Both the position numbers and the translations under genes were made by a program. Below the pieces are notes generated by a model. That model was given only the letters and a program-made list of their open reading frames with translations. It searched no databases and was not told where the DNA came from. DNA of 64,000 nucleotides, taken from positions 6,750,389 to 6,814,388 of the forward strand of contig JAJHZJ010000808.1 in NCBI GenBank assembly GCA_023548195.1, given 5' to 3'. Shown here piece by piece: positions 10,550 to 22,280 of the stretch; position 1 is the stretch's first letter, and every line of letters begins with the position of its first letter. The DNA is from Bettongia penicillata ogilbyi. Lineage: Eukaryota; Chordata; Mammalia; Diprotodontia; Potoroidae.

Positions 10550-12430
10550 ACTCTCTTTCTTTTGACCAGATTAAAAGAAAAATTCCACCAAAACATTGGA
10601 GAACATCAATCACAGTTCCTCCACCTGCATTCTTTTTATTTTCTACTTCTCAGGAGGTAAAGGAGCAGAAAAGGATGTGAGCCCAGGCAGTCCTAAGGGA
10701 ATGGGGAGAAAAAACATTCTAGTTCCTTCACATATCATTTCTCCTTCTTGTCCCCAACAACCTCTAGCTCTGGTTCTTACAGAGGCTTAGTTTATTTGGC
10801 ATGTTAAGCTTGAGAACTATTACATACTTTTATGATTTTTAGAATTAAAAAAAGGTTTTAACATTTTAGTTTTTTTTTTCTCCTTATGACTTTGGAAAAC
10901 AGTTTATGACTTTCCAAACTTCTGATCATGTGAGTGCTTTCAGTTTTGAAGTCTGGTGTCCATTTCAGATCTATTGAAGGCAATAACAATGAAAAGTCAA
11001 ATGACAAAACTAATGTTTCCCCTTTCTTCTAAACAATGAAAACTGAAGACCACAAACCCCTTGTATGATGAAAAATCAAAACCATAGCTGAGTCCCAATG
11101 GGCTGTTCCTATCATGAAGATTTACCAGCAAAGCACTTCTCTGTGTAGAAGGATGGGGTGAAACAAAGTCACATCTTCCCTTGGCTTAGTGCAGTGTTGC
11201 AGTTCCTATCAAAATATTTACTGTGATGAGTCATTACTTGGCACCCTACATACATAATGTCTGCTGTTTTACCACAGAGACTACTCAATAATGAGAGATT
11301 CAATTGAGGGGAACTGTTGTCCCTGGAAAAGACATACTCATTTAAAACAATAGTGAAGCTCTACCACTTTAAAAGAATAGGTTATGTAAGAAAGAACTTA
11401 AAATTATTACAAAGAGAATCACAGTGGAAATGCTTAAAACCACAGCAAAAAAAAATCTTCTCAATAATCTTATAATCCATTGTAAATCTCATCCTGTTAC
11501 TTTCATAAAACAAACCCCACAAAAAATAAACTGTAACTTAATGCAATATTTTTTGCGTGAAGTATTCACCAGAGAAATCTGATCATTAATTTTCAAAGAG
11601 AAAAGAAAATTGCAACAGCTGCATTTCAAAACCCATGCAAATTCCTGTTGGATGGTCCGCTAGATGTGACTGAAAGAGTTATTGCTTTTGGCCTACATCA
11701 CTGGAACCTCCTAGCTGAGCATACTTTGTCCGAGTCCATTCATCTTTATTGAATTTTAAGCAAACTTAAGAGAAACTTCTGCCCCATTGCACATCCCACC
11801 TAATACTTTATTCATTTGATTTGATTTATTCATATTGTGCCTAGTCCTCTAAGGTTTCTGGTGTATACATAATACAAATTCAATATCTAACACAAAGCCA
11901 GCAATTCCAATTGCTTTTAATGCAAACTAAGAACTGGTGTGAGGCTAGATCGATAGTAGACCAGGATAGAAATAGGGGCCTGAAGATGAAGACAGCTCCA
12001 CCTCTGTCTTTCTAATACAGAGATCTGGGAACTTTCAGTGGGAGTAATAGGGTAGGTAGTAATTTTCATGGTAGTACATAGGGAAAGACAACGGATCTAA
12101 GTCACAGGGCCTCATTTGCTCCTGTAATGGACAAAATTGAACTGTTTTTTTAACTGCCCTTTCTTTGGCTCAGGGGCCTTTTCAGCTCAGAGGAAGGCCT
12201 TGCTAGAAGGTAGTGACATACACCATTTGCGCTTTGGGGAAGTGATATTTGGTAAGTGATGAGTAAGAATGGGGTCCTGAAGTTGAGCTTGGTATGTGTG
12301 CTCCAAGATTCCTCCCCATTCATGTTACTTTTATTTCATGGAAAAGAGAAAGTGATCTTCTTCTAAAAATAGGTCAGAATTTCTGACTTAAAACAACCAG
12401 ACTCTAGATCTATCAAGATAAGGTATAATT
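10550..12430. other. mostly unique DNA
   Basis: No repeat or coding exon recognised across about 1.9 kb. It contains an octamer (ATGCAAAT, 11,635-11,642) 13 bp from an E-box (CAGCTG, 11,616-11,621) in a stretch that looks like single-copy non-coding DNA; see findings. Confidence 0.45.
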
Positions 12431-12439
12431 TTAAAGGGA

Positions 12440-12640
12440 AAGGGATGGCAAAAGGACACTGGAATTGGACTCAGAAAGATCTGCCTTGGTTCAAATCCTG
12501 CTTTAAACACTTACTAGCTGTGCGAAACTAGACAGGTCACTTGATCTTTCAGACTTAACGTTCACCTATGTAAAGTCAGAGGATTGTCCTCATTGTTCTC
12601 TAAGGTATGTTCTAGTTCTAAATCTGTGAACTAATGATGG
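12440..12640 (+). repeat. CORE-SINE (MIR-like)
   Basis: Forward orientation: 'ggcaaaaggacactggaatt', 'ttcaaatcctgctttaaaca', 'cttactagctgtgcgaaac', 'aggtcacttgatct' and a 3' 'tctagttctaaatctgtga' block. Confidence 0.65.
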
Positions 12641-12644
12641 TTAT

Positions 12645-14225
12645 TGTGAGGAAGGAGGAGAAAGAAAAGGGAGAAAAACCCGAATTAATATATACTTCAT
12701 CTGTCCCCGATGAACTACACCTGTGGGAACTGAAAGACCTGGCAGTTGAGAACTGACAGTTGTATATGCTGAGTTATTGTCAGTAATAATTAAGCAATTG
12801 TGGAAAATGGGAGAGGTGCCATGAGTTTGGAAAAGGATGAAAGTTGTCCTGATTTTAAAGAAGGGAGGCAGTTGCAGCTGGGTGATGCAATGGATAGAGC
12901 ACCTGGAGTCAGGGGGACTTGAGTTGAAATCCAGACTCAGACACTTGACATTTATTAGGCACTTGAAATTTATTAGCTAAGTGACCCTGGGAAAGTCAGT
13001 TAATTCTGATTGCCAAAAAAAGAAAAAAGAAAAAAAGGGAGGCAAATAGAGACTGCAAACTGTGTCAGTGAATATGACACCAATTCCTGGGAAAATTATG
13101 AAATGGATCATTAAAATAATGGTTAGTCAACTTCTAGAAAGGAGTGATTGCCAAGAAGCAGTATGGTTTCATCACCTCATTCCAGACTATCCTTTTCCAT
13201 TGAAGTTATTCAACTTGTAGATGAGATGAATGTTGTTGAAACAATTTGCATAGAAGAGCTTTTGATAAAGTATCTTATATTATTCCTGTAGAAATGATGA
13301 AGTGATGTGGGATTGATGGTAATACAATACAATTAGATGGATTTAGCACTGATTCAATGGCTAATCTCAAAGTTACTTGTCAATGTCAATGTAGCAGGAA
13401 CTTTCTAGTGAAGTACCTCTGAGGGTCTGTTCTTGGTTGTCTGATATTTAATGTCTTTTAAATTGATTTGCATAATGCCATACATAGATAACATGTTTAT
13501 GAAACTGGCAAATAATATGAAGCTGGGCATGATAGCTAATACACTGTATAACAGACTTACAATCTAGAAAAGATCTTGACAGGTTAGAGCATTGGGCTGG
13601 ATCTACGAAGGTAAAATTCAGGAGGAATAAATGTAAAGTTTTACAGTTGGGTACAAAAATCAGCTTTCCAAGTCAAGAGACAGGAGAGATGGCAATATAT
13701 CATTTTTGAAGGAAAAAGCAAACAAACCTTAAATTTTAGAGGTTTTGATGGACTGAAAACTCAGTGAGTTAGCAATGTGATATAATGGTCAATAAAGTTA
13801 ATGTGATTTTTGGACTGCCTGGTCAGACTTTCAACTGGAGCAGTATGTTTAGTTTTCAGTGACACAGCTTAAGAAGGATATTGATGAGGCTGGAGGTGTT
13901 CAGGGGAGGAAAGCCAGCTAGTGAAAGGCTTATTCATTTGAAGGGATTGTTTATGTTTAGCCTGAAAAATAAAAGCCTCAGATTGGAGTGATGGGTGTAC
14001 GTTGTGAAAAAGCCAGCTTAGGGTTGATACCAGGAGAGGCTTCCTAACAATTAGAGTTGTCCCAAAGTAAAATGGATTTCTTCAAGAAAATGGCAAATAT
14101 TTCTTTGGAAACCTTGAAGTAGAGGCCAGATTGTCACTTCACGGTCGGTAAGAAGAGGGACTCCTTAAAGGCTTGGGTTGAATTAGATGGTCCCTGAAGT
14201 CCCTTCAAGCACTCACATTCAGTAA
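12645..14225 (+). mobile_element. L3/CR1-type LINE, RT part to 3' end, split by a SINE
   Basis: About 1.4 kb of LINE on either side of the SINE at 12,872-13,029. It includes 'gggagaggtgccatgagt', 'gccaagaagcagtatggttt', 'cttttgataaagtatct' and 'gttctgttcttgg'-like RT-region blocks (about 13,060-13,440). The conserved 3' end follows: 'cagcttaagaaggatattga', 'gtgttcaggggaggaaa', 'ttcctaacaattagag', 'gaattagatggtccctg'. These are the hallmarks of CR1/L3 LINEs, a clade ancient in amniotes. All frames are broken and no protein can be made. Confidence 0.75.
12872..13029 (+). mobile_element. tRNA-derived marsupial SINE with A-rich tail
   Basis: Head 'cagctgggtgatgcaatgg' with 'atagagcacctggagtcag', then 'ttgagttgaaatccagac', 'taagtgaccctgggaaagtc', and an A-rich tail with G interruptions (13,014-13,037). 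Flanks repeat 'agggaggca' (12,863-12,871 and 13,035-13,043; with A-rich extension about 14 bp). The A-rich tail is what L1-mobilised SINEs carry. It lies in the L3/CR1 LINE, so it is the later arrival. Confidence 0.8.
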
Positions 14226-16115
14226 GGACAATGAGAAGAAGCAATAATGGAGAAGACAAAGGAGAGGAAGAAGACTATTTTAAATGACCTCCAGAGGTAA
14301 ATAAAAGACATTAAGGGTGGAGCACTGTGCTGTATATTTTTTGCTTCATAGAAATAGCAGCTCAAAGCTTATGGTCATTTCCAAGTAGTTTTAAGGGTAA
14401 CTTTAAAGAGAAAAGTAAATTGAACTATCTAGCCTTAGGGGTTAAAAACAAACAAATAAAAACTCAGACACAACCAGCATATGGTAGAGTGATGAAACTG
14501 TACATTTCATTCATGAACATATGACAAAACTCATCTTGCTTTTAGTTGCCACTGGGAATTGTGTCAATATAGAAACAGTCCTGATTTTGTGAACATTTAC
14601 ACAGGGCCCACTACCTTTAATTGGCTTTTTGTTAATTCTGAAGTTTGTGTTTGCTAAATTTAAATATCTCTTAATTTAAGAAAAGCAGATACCACCAAAT
14701 CCAAACTAAAACAGCTATCATTTAGGCTGGCACAGAGTTGGAGTAAATATTTGCTTTATAAATGTATTTTCTGTTTTACAAAAAGATTCAGTACCAGTTT
14801 CAATTCAACCGCACAAATATTTATCAAGCATTGTGCTGGATCCAAAGAGCCAGATGCCCTGATGCATTTAAAATATTCAATTTACAAAAGATTTGATTTA
14901 CACACTTTTCAGGAACACATCTGTTGAATGAACTGATTTTATTATATATTCAACACTCAGTTACTGAGGGACTGCCTTACATTTTATTGAATAAGCCATA
15001 CAGACCCTCTGTTTTCCCTTTCTGGTTCTCTCACTGTTTCATTTAGGGACATGGCCTATGTTGGCTTCCCCACACAGAAGATGAGAGGGACAATGAAGCA
15101 AGATAAAACTGCATTCCAAAATCTTGTCACACACTAATAACTACAGTAAAACTGTTAGTGAGGAAATTCAAGAGACTGACAAAAATGAAGTTCTTATATG
15201 TCCTCATGACATCTTCCTCCTGTGCCTAAGAGGAAAATTAAGTTCAATATGTTCTAACCAATAAAAGTCATGGCAGCCCTCTGGAGAGAATGCACTAGAT
15301 TTTGGATAAAATGACAGATTACTAACTTTCTTCAGCAAGGTAATTGGCCACATTGGTAGGTATGTTATTGCTAATATAAAAAATTGGAACATATACTGAA
15401 AACATGAAATAGCAACGGCAAATTTTGCAGCGAGGAATAAAAGGGGTGGAAGACCATTTATTGCAGTTGACGTTTCATAAGTTGTAAAAAAAAATGTAAC
15501 AAATTCCATATAGACACTGGGTTTTATTGAAGAAAATAAGAAATGTATTTTAGTGCTGGTATCTGCTTTATCATTTTCATAGGAAAGAACATAATGGCAG
15601 CCACTTCATGCATTATTTCTAGCCATTGCTTTTGTATTATTGCATTAAGGCTAATTTTATTCACTTAGACCTAGGACACATAACGTGACCACAAAAGCAT
15701 TCACCAGGAAATATTTATGCACTAAATAATTTAGGCAGCAGAAGCATTTAGATTGCTCAGCCTACATTTAATAATTTAGGGGTGGCACTTTAGGGCACTA
15801 TAATCCAGCCACATGTTAAGAGAAATTATGGGGCATAATTCTTGATATTCAAATCCTAGAGTTCTTTTCTCTTATGCTCTTTGTCCATGACACAATGAAT
15901 GGGTGGAGTGTGGAAAGGAATAGGAAATGAATGGACAGTGACACTGTGGACATTGAAACTCTCAGTGGTTGATTGGTCCTGCTAGACAAAATGTATATAG
16001 AGGGGCCCCAAAGATCAAGGGCCATCAATGTGACTGGGCTAAAGAAGTCAGCATTGTATGTCTCATGTAGAGTAATCACCACATATCCAATTTTACTGAT
16101 ATTCTCAACACCATA
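14226..16115. other. AT-rich, mostly unique DNA
   Basis: No gene recognised. A weak L2/MIR-related block lies at about 14,800-14,860 ('atttatcaagcattgtgctgg'). The remainder, including the 14,560-14,760 and 15,580-15,830 stretches, looks single copy. Confidence 0.4.
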
Positions 16116-16117
16116 GT

Positions 16118-16187
16118 TTGTATTGTTTTCAGCACTTAGCAGAGTGCTTAAAACATAGTAGGTGCTTAATAATTTTTTGTTGATTGA
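16118..16187 (+). repeat. L2/MIR-type 3' end fragment
   Basis: 'agcacttagcagagtgctta' followed by 'catagtaggtgcttaataa' and 'tgttgattga', the typical terminal block of L2/MIR elements. Confidence 0.6.
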
Positions 16188-16559
16188 GATAATGCCACTG
16201 CCCTCTTGAAATGTGAAATTACCTTCAAGTGACAATTAGTAAGTACTGTTTTAATTAATAAAAATGCCTTTCATTTCAACATTAAAGGAAGGTAGAAGTG
16301 ATAATTTTTCAGGTAGACTCTGTTATATTATATTGGCTTTTGAATGACAGCTGCCTGAACTCAATGGAGTCATGAGAACAGTCATAAGACCTGTGAATCA
16401 AGGTGTGTATAATCATTTGACTTAAGAAAAAAAAATCATATGTTTATAAAAACTCAGACCAGGGAATGTAAAGTGAGGAATGAAGAACACAGAAATTAAA
16501 GTTATTATAGAAATTTTATGCATGTAAATACATATATGTGTCCATGTGTATATATGTGT

Positions 16560-16730
16560 AGAGACCTTGGCTACAGTCTTGTTTCCACCACTAGGTTGTT
16601 GCATGTCCCAGGGCAAACCCACTTCAACTCTGGGTCCCAGTCTCTTCACGTGTAAAAAGAGGATGTTAGACATGGTGATTTCTAAAGCCTCTTCCCACCC
16701 TAAATTCTATCTGATTTGTGCTTTTATGAA
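16560..16730 (+). repeat. CORE-SINE (MIR-like)
   Basis: Forward SINE remnants: 'gcatgtcccagggcaaaccc', 'gggtcccagtctcttcac', 'gtgtaaaaagaggatgttag' and 'cctaaattctatctg'. Confidence 0.55.
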
Positions 16731-17159
16731 TGACATTACATTGAAATCATTTGGAAAAAGACCATTTGAGGCTAAAAATTAAAATAATAAGCTTAGTTAG
16801 TTAATGACAGAATTTGAATGACTAAAAGTTATTTCATGATGGTTCATTAGAAACACTTAACTCTGCCACAAAGAATAGTTTTAACAGTTTTTTTATTTAT
16901 AAGTGTGATCAATATTTAATTGCTGCCTTATTTTATGTTATGAATACTTTTTATTATTCGCTATTTTTAAAAAAATTAATGTCTTAGCTGGGACAAATCT
17001 GAAGAAAAACAGCCATCCCCGGAGATAGAGTCCAAAATAGCAGCTATACGGTTTTTCAGATTCCCAAGGTATGTGCTTAGTGCATTGTAATTTTCTTGTA
17101 GGGTTACAATGTACTTGTAATTTTCTAATGTAGGATTCACCAAAAATATAGGGTATCTT

Positions 17160-17290
17160 AGAATCAAAGGATCATAGAATGTTGGGAGAAAAGAGCTTAG
17201 GAATAATGCAATCTAAGGTACTTGTACAAATGAGAAAACTAAGATCTCAAGAGGTCTAGCAACTCATTCAAGCTCACAGTTAATTAGTTT
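17160..17290 (-). repeat. Mar1-like CORE-SINE fragment
   Basis: 'aaaggatcatagaatgttgg', 'acaaatgagaaaactaagat' and 'ctcattcaagctcacagtta' form a degraded reverse-complement SINE. Confidence 0.5.
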
Positions 17291-17929
17291 TAGAAACTTT
17301 TATTTTTTTCATCAGAAATGAATGAATGAAAAAGTAAGAGCTATGTGCTAAATGTGCTAAGAAAGCAGTCATTTCTCCTTATCTTTGTACATTTTTTCCT
17401 ATTTACCTAGTTCTTTCTGACTGTTAGTGAGCACCAGCCCTGAAGGAGACTGAGCATTTTGATCCTACAGCTAGGCTTAGTATCATTTTCACTATTTCTT
17501 ATTTAGCTTGTATCTGTCTCTGCGACAGCTGGCTGTAGTGTGTTCTTGGTCAAGAAGGACAAAGGTACCATGTATTATAACCCCTGCCCCATCACTGTTC
17601 CACTATTCTTTCTTCCCCACGGTCAGTCAACTCTGCCACAGTTGAAAGGACTCAAGTAATGCACTGAAGTTTGCAGATGAACAGATACAACCAGTTAATA
17701 TCTACAGCAGTAGGATTTGAATCTACGTCTCCCAATACTTTTTCATATCTTTGCTGTCTTCTCTTATAGTATAGTTTATTATATTCCTATGATTACTTTT
17801 GATGAAAATTAATCTCAATCAAGGCTTACTGATAAGGAGTGAAGCAATTTTATTAATTACTATCAATAAAAATGAGAACTTTATAGATCATGATTCTATA
17901 TGATGAGTAGTTGTTTATGTAGCTAACTA

Positions 17930-18100
17930 CATGTGTATAGTACACAATACTTCATGGATGATGGTGCTATCCATATAACATACTTGCCAGATGTGCACCT
18001 CTGGGTATGCCTTTGAAGATCCCTGTGCCCACAGACACCATTATTCATATAACATGTAACAATTCATATAATACCATCATCCATGAAGTATATGTGACTA
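17930..18100. repeat. imperfect inverted repeat, about 28-bp arms
   Basis: Arm 1 (17,943-17,970) contains 'tacttcatggatgatgg' and arm 2 (18,068-18,096) contains 'ccatcatccatgaagta'. They are separated by about 97 bp. Similarity extends weakly outward through 'acatgt'. It could be a hairpin or a remnant of a palindromic transposon. Confidence 0.75.
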
Positions 18101-18334
18101 TGAGCCATATACATGTTCAATTCAATTCAAACATGTACAATTCCCTATCATATATGACTGAGATTTTATCTAGGAATCTTTTTAACCTGAGACTGAGAAG
18201 TCTCTTTGCCGTTAATGAGCATAGTTCCTCGGACCTGATACCGTTTGTAGCTTTTGTCTCCTGTGTATGCAGTCTGACGCTACTTTTTTCCTAGAAATAC
18301 ATAGGAATGAATTACTGTAGCAAATTTTGTCCAA

Positions 18335-18545
18335 TGTACATTCATAGAGCATTTCAAGTTCAAAAAGTACTTCACCTAACATCATTTGTTCCTCAGATCA
18401 ACACTGTGAGGCAGATACTACAGGTGGTAGAATCTATATTTTACAGATAAGGAATCTGAGACTCAAACTGATAACTTGCCCTGGGTCAGAAACACTGAGT
18501 GTCAAGGCAAAATTGGAACTTAACACTCTAACCATTATACCGTGA
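18335..18545 (-). repeat. CORE-SINE (MIR-like)
   Basis: Reverse-complement SINE: 'gatcaacactgtgaggcaga', 'ttttacagataaggaatctg', 'aacttgccctgggtcagaa' and 'aacactctaaccattatac'. Confidence 0.65.
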
Positions 18546-18559
18546 AAATTAAAATATCT

Positions 18560-19340
18560 TGGAGGTTTCACTTCAAATCCATAAATTAGAAAAGTTGATA
18601 TAAAATGGAAAGGGGCAATGCCAGAATGGGCTGTAGAAAGTCAGACACTTTAATATACCAATAGTGGAGGTGGCAATTGGTACACTCATTCTGGAAAAAA
18701 TAGGGAATCATGGGAAAAAAGTGACTACATTCTTCATTCTTTGACACAGTGGTTCCACAATTGAACATATAACCCAAGGAGGTCAATTACAAGAGAAATG
18801 TCCTATATATGACACAATATTTTATAAAATCATTCATTGTGCTGACAAAAAGTTGGAGAATAAAGTGAATCTTCATTATTTGGGAAATGGATAAACCATT
18901 TGTGGTATGTTGATGTAATGGAATCCTCTTAAGTACTAAGAAATGATGATATCTAAGGAATTGGAGAAATATGGGAATATTTGCATGAAATTATGCAGAG
19001 TGAAGAAAGAGGAAACTAGATGGTCATATATGTGTATGTATATATATATATATGTATGTAAATATGTATATGTGTATAAAGCCACAATGATGTAAATGTT
19101 AGCTGCACTAAAAAGCGGTTGAACTCTGATGAATTGTGGCGAATGATTGCATATGAGAGAGATAATAATGAAACATCTGTGTTTTCTCAGGAGAGAGGTA
19201 AAGGTTGGGATAGAGAATACAGCGCACACAATCAAATGTGGTCATGACGTCAGTTAGTTTTATTTAAATCTCTTTATTAAAAGGAGGGAATCACGGGAGT
19301 AGAGAATGTAAAGGGGGAATAATTATGTTGTACAAGTAAA
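18560..19340 (+). mobile_element. old L1 ORF2 3' part and tail, plus strand
   Basis: Blocks such as 'aacccaaggaggtcaattac', 'gtgctgacaaaaagttggag', 'gatgtaatggaatcct', 'tactaagaaatgatg' and 'atgcagagtgaag' match the far 3' part of L1 ORF2 and its 3' region. The same motifs are visible in reverse near 45,900-46,100. A (TA/TG)n stretch at 19,028-19,075 interrupts it. It is the only clear L1 remnant on the plus strand here and is heavily decayed. Confidence 0.6.
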
Positions 19341-19344
19341 AGGC

Positions 19345-22280
19345 AAAAATAATTTTTGCTTTTTAAAAGCCCTCAATCTGTTTTTCTTTTTCAGATTTTG
19401 TTTTTAGCTTATGGGCCTTATATCAGAGCTAGATTGGGGAAACTGAACTGATTTTAAACTTTTAACAGATTTATTTACTTAATAAAAATACTTTAGTTGA
19501 AAGATATGGATCCTGAGACTCCGAGTAAGACCCAGGTGAGATATTAATCAAATTTATTGTAACGTTTTAAAAAGCACTGTCTTCAACATGTAATTTCAGC
19601 AAAACTTTGAGTTACAAATAATTTCTTTAGGTTTCTTAGCATATTTGTGGCTCTGTTGGTTTCTTCCTTTTTTTATTGATGTGTTAAAGAGAAATAAAAA
19701 CCCCACAAACTTCGTACTTGCTGTACTTTGTAACTCTTAGCCAGGACAAGACCAGCTAGGTTCAGCCTAGGCCAATAACTCAGGACGCAGGTAACTTAGG
19801 CTGGTCAGCACAGGCTGAGGGTTTTTGTTTTTTGTTTTCTCATTGTTGTATATTGAAGAAAAAGGGGTGCACTAGAAAAAAAGTTAGTTTGGGAAGTGAA
19901 GAGCTGAGTAAAAAGGCAGTATCTTTGAATAAGATTTCGATTTCTGGGTTAAGGTTTTCAATATAAGGTTGATGGATTTCTGGCCAAGATACTTGACAAT
20001 CTTGCAAATCTAATCAAAAGTATCCTAAAATAAAAAGCACAGGAAATAGAGAAAACTGCCTCTACATTTCCTACAGGTTAGATATTTTAAGAGTTGCCAC
20101 AAGATTAAGAATAGCTGATTAGACAATCAGAAATTCAGAGGACGAAATCCGAGAAAAGAGTTAATAGCAAAAAAAAAATCTTAAAAAGACCCCCAAATCA
20201 TAAATAAACATGCCCTCATATATCTATTAAAATGTTCAAAGTTTAGGTAATTAAGCAAGAGGTACTAGAGGTTCTAACATAAGGAGATGAATTAGACTGT
20301 AGGTGTCACTGATTATTGGCGGGATAACCTATTTCTGGAGCATGACTATAGATGGGAGCACCTACTCAAAAGAAACAAGGTAGGTAAACGGGGCGGGAAT
20401 GTATTTTATATCAAGAAGATATAGTCATATCAGAAAATAAGGAGTAAGAGTGAGGGAGAAGCATTGCAATATTTAGATGAAGATCATGTAAGGGAAAACA
20501 TAAATGATTATAAATGGAGTTTACTTCACAACACCTGGATAATGAAAAAAACTGAACGTTTTTGTAAATAGATTACAAATCTGTCACAGAGGCATTATAG
20601 ATTTGTGAGGAGGGATTGCAATTATCCAGAAATCTTCTGAAGCATGATCTCTCCATCTCTTTGTCTACCTGTCTCTGTATTTCTGTCATTTTGTCTCTCT
20701 GTCTCTGACAACAACAGAGCAGTCAATTCTTGACTTTCCTTTAGTAATAATTTCATTTTTCAAAAGGTGGAAGAGCCCACAAAGGGAATTCTGTTCTGGA
20801 CTTGATTCCCTTAACAGGGAGGGACTGTTTGCTGAGGTGGAAATGATGAGAATTCTGGGGCAAAAGAATCTTCCTAGAGTTTGAGATAAAAAAGGAGAGG
20901 AAACCTGTGCATAGTGTGACATAAATCCTAGATTTTTGGGAAACAACCCATATTTCAAAGGATTCAGTGGAAAGATAGGTTAGCATGGGAAATCATCTCA
21001 GGATATGGGAGATACTGAAAAATAAAATTATGCAGACACAAAGGGAAAGAATTCCAATGAGGAAGAAATGTGGGATTTTTCTAAACAATGTGCATTCACA
21101 GCAACTTGACAATCAACCTAGATTTAAAAAAGAAACAACCAGGAGATTAAAGCAATCCCAGGTAACAAAGAATGAACAGCAGAGAGTAATGTGGTCCAAT
21201 ACAGATATTGTCAGGAACGCTAAAGTCAATGCCGAGGCCTGGGCAAACATGGAAGAGCTGGTAGGGGTGGTGTCAGAAATGCAAGCCAAATGAAAAACAG
21301 ACATTTCTGCCTTCCCCTTCTTCTTCCTCTGTTTTCCCCTTCCCCACGGGGCCTCTTGGCAACTTTGATCCCTCTCTTTGGAGACTTGAGTTTAGCCAGT
21401 CAAAGCCTACAATGAACCTGAGTCTCCATATGGGCAACAAGTTCAGGAGAGCCCCAGTTTCAGGCTGTAACTGTCCAGTCCTGGATGATAAACTGGAAGT
21501 TGATTCAAACCAGGAGTTCAGGTTCTCTGTCACCATTAAGGTCCACAGGTGTTCACCTTTATCTTTAAACCTGGCTAGAGGGCAGCTCTCCAGATTGACC
21601 TAGATTCCCATCAACAGGAAAGCTCCCAGTACTGTATATTCCCACCCTTCATTAACCTCCATAGAATCCATGACACAGTAAGCCAACATAAAGACAAGAG
21701 AACTGATGAACCCTGTTGTAGGAGAGATTGGAGAAGTCTCCCTGATCTGTTGGCTTGGGTTACCAGCCATTGAGCTGGGCATGTGTGCTCTGCTTCTGAG
21801 GAGAGAGCAAATGCCTCCATTTTGCAGATGAAGAAATCAAAAGTAGGAATTTATAAGTGACTTTCTCAAAGATGGAAGACAACAACAACCTAGGCTTTCT
21901 GTGTTCCTGTCCTGTGATTTATGAACCACATCACATAGATCTGTTTGTTACGCCATTTTATACACTGCCAAGCACAACCCTGTCCAGTATTGCTAAAGAT
22001 GGCCTAGCCACCTAGCTAGCTAAAGCCAGAGTATCAATTCTCCCGGCTAAAACCCAGATGTAGCTTTTCATTTTCACCCAGTGACTCCCTGCAGAACTAT
22101 ACAAATTTTTAATTGTGAAAAGGATTTGAATATGAAACTGGACTTTGTCTTTAATCCTTGCCTTTTAAATCTCTCAATGTTCCCCCCTCCCCATAATCTG
22201 GTTATTGTACTAGGATTTGACAAGGTTGTTGGCAGATTTGAGTGGTGTGAATGTATTTTGTGTTTGTTTAGCTAAGCAGA
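19345..22280. other. no gene recognised
   Basis: About 2.9 kb without a recognisable repeat, apart from a short reverse-complement SINE scrap at about 21,808-21,875 ('tccattttgcagatgaagaa'). A 102-codon plus-strand frame at 20,985-21,293 is charged and lysine/glutamine-rich, with no domain I can name. I treat it as chance or part of an unidentified old repeat. Confidence 0.4.

Noticed and set aside
15849..16235. 128-codon minus-strand frame
   Set aside because: Low-complexity hydrophobic translation that runs into an L2/MIR fragment; no splice or domain evidence.
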